Below, piece by piece: positions 18,331 through 26,119 of a DNA stretch of 64,000 nt (positions within the stretch are counted from its first letter, which is position 1; the number at the start of each line of letters is the position of its first letter). Under the pieces are notes generated by a model. The model was not told the origin of the DNA, searched no databases, and saw only the letters and a program-made list of their open reading frames with translations. Source of the DNA: Trichomonas vaginalis G3. Its lineage: Eukaryota; Parabasalia; Trichomonadida; Trichomonadidae. The DNA lies in contig NC_067207.1 of the NCBI RefSeq assembly GCF_026262505.1, forward strand, positions 3,108,252 through 3,172,251, written 5' to 3'. The translations under genes were made by a program, and so were the position numbers.

Positions 18331-18513
18331 TTTAGAATTTCTGAACAAAAACTATCCAACAGCAGAAGATTTCCTTCTATCTGACGTCAAGAAGAAGTAT
18401 AAAGAAACTTTCGGTATCGTTAAAACATTCGATGTACTAAAAGAAGAAATAGAAGCTACGAAACTGTTTAGAGTCTCACGAATTCATAACGTTTACCATG
18501 TAAAACGCTTATA
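18331..18513 (+). pseudogene. Isolated C-terminal module of the 14301 gene family
   Basis: About 58 codons matching the last module of the 14301 product (FLNKNYPTAEDFLLSDV...), ending in VYHVKRL at a stop. It follows the usual T/A-rich leader directly, without an ATG of its own. A cassette (18525-18580) starts 12 nt after the stop. Confidence 0.65.
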
Positions 18514-18524
18514 AAATAACTGGG

Positions 18525-18760
18525 GTAGAAAAGAGGTGAGAAAACAGGTGAGATCTCACCTTCTACCCTAAATTATATTTTTACTGAATTCCGTATGAAA
18601 ATTCTGAGTAAAATAATTTTTAGGGCATGTGTCAAACCGTTGAGTTTTCACAAAATTTAAAAAATAACGTTTACCATGTAAAACGCTTATAAAATAACAG
18701 GTGAGAAAACAGGTGAGAAAACAGGTGAGATCTCACCTCTTCACCTAAACATTATTTTTG
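18525..18760. repeat. Two palindrome cassettes
   Basis: At 18525-18580 GGGTAGAAAAGAGGTGAG...CACCTTCTACCC has fully pairing outer arms of the GGTAGAA type. At 18697-18760 the core is GGTGAGATCTCACC with CTTCACCTAAACATT. Between them is a copy of the 3' end sequence AACGTTTACCATGTAAAACG. Confidence 0.7.
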
Positions 18761-19058
18761 CTGAATTCAGCAACAAAATTCTTGATTTCAGGGATTTTTT
18801 TGACGATGTGCAAACCTTCACTTCGTCAAAAAATGGCATATGCTTGCTTCCCTCGGAAAACCGAGAGAAGAGATTCCGTACGAAAATCATGAAGAACAGC
18901 GAGTAGGTAAGAAACCCCAGTCGCCAAAACTCTATGAAAATCATGAAGAACAGCGAGTAGGTAAAAAAACTTAGTCGCCAAAACTCTATGAAAACAGTGA
19001 AAAATAACAGAGTATTTTGACAACTTCAAACAAGCAGAGTAGATGAACTCTTTATTTT
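18761..19058. repeat. Accessory-gene scraps and 54 bp repeat copies
   Basis: Contains the GACGAAGTG-type hairpin (about 18800-18830), a second copy of the KilA-N scrap with about two 54 bp units (18835-19000) and the 3' end of a KilA-N gene (ATAACAGAGTATTTTGACAA, about 19003-19040). No whole gene. Confidence 0.6.
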
Positions 19059-19934
19059 TCAAGCTTGACTTTTTACAATTTGAACTTTGTTCGCGTAGAT
19101 ATGAATTCTGAAAGAAGTATGAGGGTCTTGTATGACTTTATACTTCTCCCATAGTTCATGTCTGTCAAACTTACCTGCCATGGACTCTTTCATAAGTTCC
19201 ATGAAATCGTCTTCGGACAATCCGGGGAAAAGTACAATGTCAGTAAGTATTCTCTTTACATCCTTACTTAAACTCTTTGCTGTCTGTACACAAATGACAA
19301 CTGAGATGTTAAAGTGTCTGAGCTTCTTAAGAATTCGACACATATCTTGTTCTCTATTCTTAAGCAAAGGATGAGAGGCGAAATCATCTAAGATAAGAAG
19401 ACACCTATGAGGGTATGTCTTCCAATCGTAAGATTGCAATTTCTTCGAAATGTATTCTATCTCTTTCTGTTTGTTTCTGAAGTGTTTCTTCTCTAATATT
19501 CTCTGCATTTCCTCATTTGGGTCTTTAAACTTAGAATTTATATACTCATTTATAGCATTATACTTCAAAACTCTTCTTTGGTACTTCTTTATCCAATCTA
19601 ACAACTCAGTATCCTTTATACATACTAACTTAGACTTCTTTATAATATCTTTGAACGAATTGACGGTTTGGTCAAATTGACCAGAAGTACTACAAATGAC
19701 AACTAACTCATAGAATGGGTTCTTCTCATCTAGTTCTTGTTGTTGTGCAGCCATTTTAAGATAAGTGAAAGTCTTACCCGACCCAGGTGGTGCAATTAGA
19801 CCTGTTATACCATTCTGAGCAAATAAGAACTTGTCATGTATAGGCTTTATCTGAGCATTTTCTAACTTCACCTTGTTCTTGTTTAAAACATTCTCAAATT
19901 TCTTGTCAATGTCAGCAAACTTTTTTTCTAACAT
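19059..19934 (-). CDS. Virion DNA-packaging ATPase (FtsK/HerA, A32-like)
   Basis: Start chosen at the MLEKKF Met (19934), because the longer frame would overlap the divergent gene at 19971. The protein has 291 residues. Walker A is APPGSGKT (residues 48-55) and Walker B LLILDDF (about 179-185), followed by the RHFNISVVICVQTAKSL sensor region typical of A32-like ATPases. These enzymes pump DNA into capsids of Polintons and NCLDVs. The distant counterpart in lineage C is 48533-49420. Looks whole. The first gene after the repeat island. Confidence 0.85.
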   Translation of the reverse strand: MLEKKFADIDKKFENVLNKNKVKLENAQIKPIHDKFLFAQNGITGLIAPPGSGKTFTYLKMAAQQQELDEKNPFYELVVICSTSGQFDQTVNSFKDIIKKSKLVCIKDTELLDWIKKYQRRVLKYNAINEYINSKFKDPNEEMQRILEKKHFRNKQKEIEYISKKLQSYDWKTYPHRCLLILDDFASHPLLKNREQDMCRILKKLRHFNISVVICVQTAKSLSKDVKRILTDIVLFPGLSEDDFMELMKESMAGKFDRHELWEKYKVIQDPHTSFRIHIYANKVQIVKSQA

Positions 19935-19970
19935 ATTTTTAGAAAAATTAAAATTTTTATCTTTTAGAAA

Positions 19971-20423
19971 ATGTCTAGCGATTTCGCTATCTATATTCGA
20001 GACAAACTTTTTGACAGCAAAACATCTGTCGACCATAAAATCTTACATAGTGTAAACAAGAAAGGTGAATTTGTTCTAAAGTTCTGTTTCTGGGAATATG
20101 ACAAGAACCATAAAACATTAAGCAGAGCAGTCTTAAAATTTGTCAATGACAGACTTGTTGACAGAGATGACGCCGATTGGAAAGATGAAGTCCAACAAAA
20201 GTTCTTAGAATGCAAAGAAGACACATGCGCTGTTCTTGAAGATGAAATAGAAAACAGAATAGATGAGCTATTAAAGGACAAAGAACTTTTACATAAATAT
20301 AGTTGCGCCAAATTTGACATAACTCCACCAGAAAAGAAGAAGAAAGAAAAGAAAGAAAAGAAAGTAGAAGAAGAGAAGAAAGAACCTGAACCAGTTCCAG
20401 AGAAAAAGAAATTTGACATGTAA
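19971..20423 (+). CDS. Unknown 150-residue protein with Lys/Glu-rich tail
   Basis: ATG 19971 follows TTTTTATCTTTTAGAAA and is 36 nt from the divergent ATPase start. The first about 110 residues form a folded, acidic, helical region (FAIYIRDKLFDSK... CAVLEDEIENRIDELLKDKELL). The rest is KKKEKKEKK/EEEKKEPEP low-complexity sequence ending KKKFDM. Unknown family. Convergent with 20440 with only 16 nt between. Looks whole. Confidence 0.6.
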   Translation: MSSDFAIYIRDKLFDSKTSVDHKILHSVNKKGEFVLKFCFWEYDKNHKTLSRAVLKFVNDRLVDRDDADWKDEVQQKFLECKEDTCAVLEDEIENRIDELLKDKELLHKYSCAKFDITPPEKKKKEKKEKKVEEEKKEPEPVPEKKKFDM

Positions 20424-20439
20424 AAATAAAATTTTATTT

Positions 20440-20859
20440 TTAGAACATTTCTGGGTCAATGTCAATGTTCTCTTCCTCTTTAGGAGCAAACACTGGCTTA
20501 GACTCTAAAATCTTTTTACCCAATTTACCTTGAACTTCAACTATCTTAGACTCATAATATTCATAGTCGTCTGCTTTCTTTGGTTCATAAGGTATAACAA
20601 GTTTGTATGCTTTGCCTTCTTTAAGGTTTGAAAACCTTCTGTCAAAACTTTCTTTGACTGCTAACAAACCTTCTATGTCTAAGTCTTCAAATTTCGCACC
20701 ATTTTTAGTCACAATAGCAAACTTAACTGGTTCGATGTTCCAAACTTTGCTGAATGAAGACTTTTCAAAATGGTAGAAGTAAACATTCAAATATGTGAAT
20801 GGGTCTAGTTCTTCTTTAAGTCCTGACATGTACTTGTTTACTGAAATATATTTCGTCAT
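20440..20859 (-). CDS. Unknown 139-residue protein with SSB-like acidic tail
   Basis: Starts at ATG 20859 after a leader ending ATCCGATAGAAAAG. The body is beta-rich (KFAIVTKNGAKFEDLDIEG, AYKLVIPYEP) and the last residues are EEENIDIDPEMF, an acidic tail ending in an aromatic. Single-strand DNA-binding proteins often end this way, and the gene lies beside the helicase. A lineage C gene at 60522 has a comparable acidic end and also lies beside a helicase. An SSB role is inference. I see no definite OB-fold motif. Looks whole. Confidence 0.55.
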   Translation of the reverse strand: MTKYISVNKYMSGLKEELDPFTYLNVYFYHFEKSSFSKVWNIEPVKFAIVTKNGAKFEDLDIEGLLAVKESFDRRFSNLKEGKAYKLVIPYEPKKADDYEYYESKIVEVQGKLGKKILESKPVFAPKEEENIDIDPEMF

Positions 20860-20908
20860 CTTTTCTATCGGATAAAAAAAATTTTTTTTTAAAATTTACT
20901 CAGAAAAA

Positions 20909-21229
20909 TTATTTCTTTCTATATTTGCCATTCCGAACTTCGAAAAGATGTTTTATACCAGCATAGAATTTTTCTCTAGAGCTTGGTCTTATATCGTTTT
21001 CATGACAATATTTTCTATATTCTTCATATAAAGCCTTTTTTTCATACATTTCATAAGGACAATCTAACCAGAATAGCGCATATCCATTTTCGTTATCTAG
21101 GTCTCTATATGTTTCTTCTGTTTGTAGAATTTTGCCTTCACTATTTAGTTCTATGTCTATATATTGTGGCTTAAAAAGATGTGGGCAAGAAGGGTCTGGC
21201 GCTATGTAAAAAGTTAATTTTTCTGTCAT
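20909..21229 (-). CDS. Stand-alone copy of the helicase C-terminal domain
   Basis: A 106-residue protein from ATG 21229. Residues about 60-105 (KKALYEEYRKYCHENDIRPSSREKFYAGIKHLFEVRNGKYRKK) match the helicase end (ERSLYDSYKQYCQEYG...FLANVKSLLDVQNGVYTKK), a winged-helix-like primase/helicase C-terminal domain. The leader and the 3' sequence around both genes are also near-identical (about 20840-20925 versus 21215-21290), so this arose by tandem duplication. The N-terminal half (FYIAPDPSCPHLFKPQYIDIEL) is different. Looks whole. Confidence 0.65.
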   Translation of the reverse strand: MTEKLTFYIAPDPSCPHLFKPQYIDIELNSEGKILQTEETYRDLDNENGYALFWLDCPYEMYEKKALYEEYRKYCHENDIRPSSREKFYAGIKHLFEVRNGKYRKK

Positions 21230-21265
21230 CTTTTCTATCGGATAAAAAAATATTTTTTTTAAAAT

Positions 21266-22360
21266 TTACTCATAAAAATTTTTCTTTGTATATACACCAT
21301 TCTGTACGTCTAAAAGACTTTTGACATTTGCCAAGAATGTTCGTTTAGACGCTGTCATATAACCATATTCTTGACAATATTGTTTATACGAATCGTACAA
21401 TGACCTTTCATCTAAACACTCAAAGTCAGTTTCATCTATGAACAGTTCATATACACTCTTGTTTGCTTCTAACAATGTTTGTCTCTCTTCGGTATGTGGA
21501 ATTTGTCTTGGATTGAACTTAGAAATATCTAATGTCATAAAATATGAGAACAAGTGGTTGTAAAAGTCAGATGTCAAAGTTTCTGCTAAGTCGTCAAAAT
21601 ATTCTGTATCTTGCATATGAGAATCTGACGTTCTGACAACTACATATCTTCTGTCAGAACTTTCTAACTTCATCGGAACAGCATTGTTTGAAACCATAAT
21701 GAAGTTTGCAACATTTTCACAAACTCTTTGGTCTTTATATTTTCTTTCAACAACTCCAACTTTATCTGTTATAAGACTCTTCAAAGCATCTGAGTTCAAA
21801 ACTTTTGTTGTATCTATACTTTGAAGTTCGTTACATACTATAAGTTTCATATTCTCTATTGAGTTAAACTTGCCACAGATGTTTTCTAAGTTTGTCATAT
21901 TCGGGTTCGAATAGCCCTCTAACAGTTTGCACAAGATATCTGTAAAGAAAGTATTCTTACCAGTTCCTTGTTTTCCAATTATAATGAGAGCAGTTTCATT
22001 TTTAGCACTTGGATGTTGTAAGATGTTTGCAAACCAACATAAGATATACTCATAAACCTTTTCGTTTCCATTGCATATAATTTCTTTGACATGGTCTAAC
22101 CAAGCTTCTATAATATTTTCTTTCCATTCTACTTGTTCGTATTTATATCCAGTGAAGATAGAATAGAAGTTTGGAGAAGGTGTATAGAACTTTATACCTC
22201 GAACTGAAAAATCTTCTAACTTTGACAATAAGATATCCCAAGCATCTAACATCTTCATGCCAACTTGTACAACTTTTATTTTCTTAAGTTTCTGTCTACA
22301 TTCTTGTTCTGAAACTATTGTCGCTTTAGGTTTGTTAAAGACTACATCCCATTCTTTCAT
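21266..22360 (-). CDS. SF3 (D5-like) replicative helicase
   Basis: A 364-residue protein. Walker A GKQGTGKN is at residues 129-136, Walker B LIVCNE at about 173-178, and the SF3 motif C region FIMVSNN at about 220-226, followed by a basic DRRYVVVR segment. The C-terminal winged-helix-like domain (about 310-360) is duplicated in the next gene. No primase domain is present, unlike 58069-60381. It should unwind element DNA during replication. The start ATG overlaps the stop of the upstream mini-gene (ATGA). Confidence 0.85.
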   Translation of the reverse strand: MKEWDVVFNKPKATIVSEQECRQKLKKIKVVQVGMKMLDAWDILLSKLEDFSVRGIKFYTPSPNFYSIFTGYKYEQVEWKENIIEAWLDHVKEIICNGNEKVYEYILCWFANILQHPSAKNETALIIIGKQGTGKNTFFTDILCKLLEGYSNPNMTNLENICGKFNSIENMKLIVCNELQSIDTTKVLNSDALKSLITDKVGVVERKYKDQRVCENVANFIMVSNNAVPMKLESSDRRYVVVRTSDSHMQDTEYFDDLAETLTSDFYNHLFSYFMTLDISKFNPRQIPHTEERQTLLEANKSVYELFIDETDFECLDERSLYDSYKQYCQEYGYMTASKRTFLANVKSLLDVQNGVYTKKNFYE

Positions 22361-22497
22361 GACATAACATTCTGGGCAGAGTCGACATAAATGACTAAAC
22401 GTTTCAAATTCTCGACTGCTTTGTTATAGTCTCTAAATGGACACATATTTCTGAATGCTTGGAAGTCATAAAAATCTGAAACATCTATTCTGTACAT
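22357..22497 (-). CDS. 46-residue mini-gene overlapping the helicase start
   Basis: ATG 22497 follows AAAAAAAATAAAAAT-type leader sequence (read on the minus strand). The product MYRIDVSDFYDFQAF... is helical and has no known family. Its TGA overlaps the helicase ATG as ATGA. It may be a real coupled mini-gene. Confidence 0.4.
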   Translation of the reverse strand: MYRIDVSDFYDFQAFRNMCPFRDYNKAVENLKRLVIYVDSAQNVMS

Positions 22498-22526
22498 TTT
22501 TATAAAAATAAAAAAAATATTTTTTT

Positions 22527-23322
22527 TTATTCTTGACTTTGTTGTTGCATTTGTTGCATTTGTTGTTCTTGAGCTATTTGTTGTTGAAGTTGTTCTTGTA
22601 ATACAATACTTTCACCAGTTGCATCTTCCAATTCGAAACTTTCTGCCGTCATTGACAAATACATAGGACATAAAAGTTTTACAGGAACAAAGTTTGCGTC
22701 AACTAATGTCAACGTTATACTTGCCAAAGTGTTTGAGTTCACTAAGGTTGAAAATTCTGCATTCGAATGAACAATAGGCAAACCAGCAGAGAAAGTATTG
22801 TTTATACGCATAAGTATCTTTTGGTCATAATAGTTTCTGTCGACATTCGAATAACACTTTGAACCTAAGTTTGAAACAATATATAAGATTGGTGTGCTTA
22901 ATGTCAATGGAATAGACATTCCTTGTATGACACCTTTTCCTGTTATAGGAAACTGTTGGTAGTAAAAACCAGAAATAAGTTTTGTATTATAGCTCATATC
23001 GTTTATAGTAAACTCAGTCGGACATCCAAACATAATGAAACCTGCTCTAGTTGCAGCACATGTTACACCCGTACTTAAAGTATTAAATAAGTCAACAAAA
23101 CCTGTTGGTTATATCTGAGTAAGTATCTTCAAAGGAGTATTTTTTACCATTCACAACAATAAAGTCTTCTGGTGTCAAAAGAGCAAAACAGGCTTTAGTC
23201 GTCATTGTGTTTAAGGTTAGTTTACAATATCGTCCTTGAGGACTTTGTAAGTTTGTTGTTATAGAATTATATGACTCAGGGTTTTTAGTCGTAATAGTAT
23301 AAACCATTATATCTTCTGCCAT
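22527..23322 (-). pseudogene. Penton-like minor capsid protein (broken)
   Basis: Starts MAEDIMVYTITTKN at 23322. The pieces show a beta-rich protein with LTLSTPILYIVSNLGSKCYS, LASITLTLVDANFVPVKLLCP and a Gln-rich tail (QEQQMQQMQQQ). The same plan and the same place beside the small gene and the CCG gene are seen in 50719-51483 and 44303-45013. In Polintons the single-jelly-roll minor capsid protein sits at capsid vertices. I assign it by plan and position, not by a diagnostic motif. Broken. Confidence 0.5.
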
Positions 23323-23331
23323 TATATATAT

Positions 23332-23562
23332 TTAAAAGTTTTTCTGAAAGTGGAGAAGAACTTCATCTAAACTTTCACATGGCGTTTCTTGAAGTTCTCT
23401 GTCTAAGAAGTTCAAATATTTTGTAAAGACATAGAACTTTCCTTTGTCTACACGAACAAACAAAACAGGGTCTTTCATATCGTTCAAAAGTGTGTAAAGT
23501 CCTTTACATGAAATAAAGTCTATATTATTTTTCTTCAAACATCTTTCAAGAAGTTTTGACAT
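23332..23562 (-). CDS. Small conserved 76-residue protein beside penton gene
   Basis: ATG 23562 follows GCTAAGTAAAA. The product MSKLLERCLKKNNIDFISCKGLYTLL... matches in layout the 78-residue gene at 50522-50758 (MQQLTRELRAKNIKYECYVLGHELWLLL...). Both lie between the penton-like and CCG genes. Unknown function. Looks whole. Confidence 0.6.
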   Translation of the reverse strand: MSKLLERCLKKNNIDFISCKGLYTLLNDMKDPVLFVRVDKGKFYVFTKYLNFLDRELQETPCESLDEVLLHFQKNF

Positions 23563-23568
23563 TTTTAC

Positions 23569-24146
23569 TTAGCAAATAAATTTTAATGAAATGTTGTGGT
23601 CGTCAAATATTTTTATAACGTCTGGGAAACTATACTTTAAGTTCAACGTTTCACCTCCTTTCATAACGTATATCTTGTCAATGACATTATATGAAACACC
23701 ACAGCAACTAATGTCGGGTTCTATTTCTTTGATGTTTATATCGTCTGCCTCTGTCAAAAGTTTCAATAGTTCTTTCAAAACTTCATGAGGTGCAATGACA
23801 TATGAGTTCACTTTTACAGGGTTGTGTTCGACCAAGTTTAACATTATACTTAAAGCTTGACAAATCTTCTCCTGAGTTTGAAGTTTGTCTTTCAGTTGTT
23901 GGTAGTCGTTTCGAATATCTGCAACAGAACTTAAGTCTCTGTTAACTTCAGGATATGTTGGTTCTTTTACAGGAACAATGTTATACCATCTTCGTCTTCG
24001 TATGGTTTCCCCACTTCAACATCTCTGTCTTTGACATTGACAACAACACTTTGACTGTTTGTTTGAGTTGGTGAATTTAACTTCACATCTGCCACCGCCA
24101 TTAAACCTTTTGAAACACTCACGCTTCTATTTTTCGGAAATGACAT
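23569..24146 (-). pseudogene. CCG-motif protein, conserved across Maverick lineages (broken)
   Basis: Starts MSFPKNRSVSVSKGL at 24146. The N-terminal part is Ser/Val/Asn-rich. The C-terminal domain has EPDISCCGVSYNVIDKIYVM, matching DPEIECCG (49844-50437) and DDEVSCCG (45507-46175). The order is the same in each lineage: a helical stretch, the acidic-x-x-CCG motif, then a short beta-rich end. Function unknown. Conservation suggests an essential structural or assembly protein. Broken here. Confidence 0.6.
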
Positions 24147-24164
24147 TTTACTTAGAATAAAAAG
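24147..24164. promoter_or_regulatory. 18 nt divergent start spacer
   Basis: TTTACTTAGAATAAAAAG lies between the CCG gene start (minus) and ATG 24165 (plus). Confidence 0.55.
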
Positions 24165-24755
24165 ATGGACGTATTCGGATATCTCTTTGAATTGAAGCAG
24201 AACAAAGTTTACACACACAAACAATACAAATACATTGACAGAATAGTTCTTTATACAAACAATGGAAAATGTTATAGAATAGCAGTCTTTGCTGAACCTA
24301 AATATTTTCATAAAGCAAAGAAAGTTGGTATAACTGAAATGGTGAAAGTTCTTGACGTTGACAAAAATATAACAACAAAACTTACAGATATTTCTAAAGG
24401 TAAGTTTATCTTACAATATTATGTCAAAACGGCGTACTGTCAATATTTGACGGAGAGAAGTCAGTTCAAGAACAACTTACTGACCTGCTGCCAAAATCTG
24501 CTCGATGGAAGCTGTCGTTATGCCAATCTGAGGAGCCCAGCAGGTTTCATCGAACGAATCTTCAAAAGAGCATCTTCCGTGAAAAGTGCTATTGGTTTTG
24601 TAAACTTCTTTGCTCTCAGTTCATCTGGACCGTCTCTGTCACCAGTATATTGTATTTGTACAGTACCAACAGTTGAAATACCACCCATAAAGTCTTCTGA
24701 GTCAGCAAATGGAATGCCAAGCCAAAAGTTTGAACGGTCTCCATTTGTATATTGA
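24165..24755 (+). CDS. Unknown protein; only the first about 115 residues look genuine
   Basis: The start region (MDVFGYLFELKQNKVYTHKQYKYIDRIVLYTNNGKCYRIAVF) is protein-like, and the ATG is set by the 18 nt divergent spacer. A gene with the same position, divergent from the CCG gene, exists in lineage B (45033-45510). From about 24500 on, the frame is antisense to the major capsid gene, so the real end probably lies near 24500. Function unknown. Confidence 0.45.
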   Translation: MDVFGYLFELKQNKVYTHKQYKYIDRIVLYTNNGKCYRIAVFAEPKYFHKAKKVGITEMVKVLDVDKNITTKLTDISKGKFILQYYVKTAYCQYLTERSQFKNNLLTCCQNLLDGSCRYANLRSPAGFIERIFKRASSVKSAIGFVNFFALSSSGPSLSPVYCICTVPTVEIPPIKSSESANGMPSQKFERSPFVY

Positions 24756-26080
24756 GTTTTTTGACCTCCTGTATGAGTCCATACTTTCACATATGGCATA
24801 ATAGAACTTTGCATTTCAGGGTTAATGGTTGTTGTGAAGTTGTTGTTAAAGTTCATAGCATCTAATGTCAAGTTGTATGACCTCATATCCTCAACTGTAG
24901 AATATTCTTCTCTTGGATAATATTTGCCATCTATGTTTATATGATATTTAATACCGGGGTTGTAGAAACAAGAATAGTCATTTATAGTTCGTCTGAACAG
25001 TACAAACATAGTATCTGCATGTTTCATTGCAGTTGTTAAAGCAATATCTGTTCTTGCACCTGGGTCAGCACTTTGGTTTCCAACTTCACCTGCAAAGTCT
25101 TTGACAGATATTTGGTGTATAGGGAACATAAGTGGAACTGCAATATATTTGGCAGCTAAAGCATTTGAAATATCTGGGTCCAACATATAGACTGCAAGTC
25201 TGCTTTCTATTCTCTTGCATTCAAATTTTCGCATGTAAACTTAACTGGGTCCCAAGCAGTTCCAGCAGCATTGAAATAATAGTTTACTTCATTGTTGAAG
25301 TTTGAGAAACCAAAGTCTAAGTCAACTTTGTCTTTGCAAAAGTCGGCGAATGATTTTTATTTGTTCCCATTACGTCTGTAAGAGTGAATGGGTCTTTGTG
25401 TTGGTGCAATGACTAAGTTATTTTTGCTTGGAGTAAGTTCGATAGAAATTTTTCCTGCCCAGTTTGGTAAGTATCTTAAAAACCTGAAGATGAGGAAAGA
25501 TGACAAAGGAACTCTAAGTTTCAGTTTTACTTTAGTGGCAGCAGTTCCATCTGAACCAGAAAGGTTAACATAAACTCCTGGAACGTTAGGGTCAAGTCTT
25601 CTTATTTTCTCAATATTTGCATACTGGTCTGTTTGTTCTCTAGCTTGTGGTTGTACTGAGTTTCTCAAAGCGAACCATTCATAGTTTGCCCATGTTACTG
25701 TTTGAACTAAGTCAGAGTTAGAATATATCTTATATCCCATGAAAACTTCTGGAGCATATTGGTATCCGACATAGAAAATTCCATTGCAACCTTTCTTGTC
25801 AGACAACTTGGCAGAAGGTTTATTTCAATGTCTTGTTCCACGTATAAGAATGAGTTGTCAATAGAAATAATATGAAACCTTCGCAAGCAATATCTACTGT
25901 TGTTGAAGAACCTTCTCCAAACTCACCTACGTTTCCATAAGAAACAGCAGTTGTATATTCGTAAGTTCCAGGAACTATTTCTGACCTTCTAATGGCATTG
26001 TCGCATTCGTTATACCATTCGGAAACATTTCCGTTCATGGCATCCAAAACTGTTGGCGTTATATTCTGAGCGGCGTACAT
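24518..26080 (-). pseudogene. Major capsid protein, double jelly-roll type (broken)
   Basis: Starts MYAAQNITPTVLDAMNG at 26080. The pieces are beta-rich and in the order expected for a Polinton major capsid protein: NSDLVQTVTWANYEWFALRN, SSFLIFRFLRYLPNWAGKIS and ELTPSKNNLVIAP in the first jelly roll, then MFVLFRRTINDYSCFYNPG, YYPREEYSTVEDMRSYNL and WLGIPFADSEDFMGG in the second. Length (about 500 residues) and position among minor capsid and ATPase genes fit. The family call is from these features and known Trichomonas Polinton capsids. Broken, with a few breaks. Confidence 0.65.
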
Positions 26081-26119
26081 TTCATATGGGTAAAAATATA
26101 GAATAGTTGGATTTATTTG

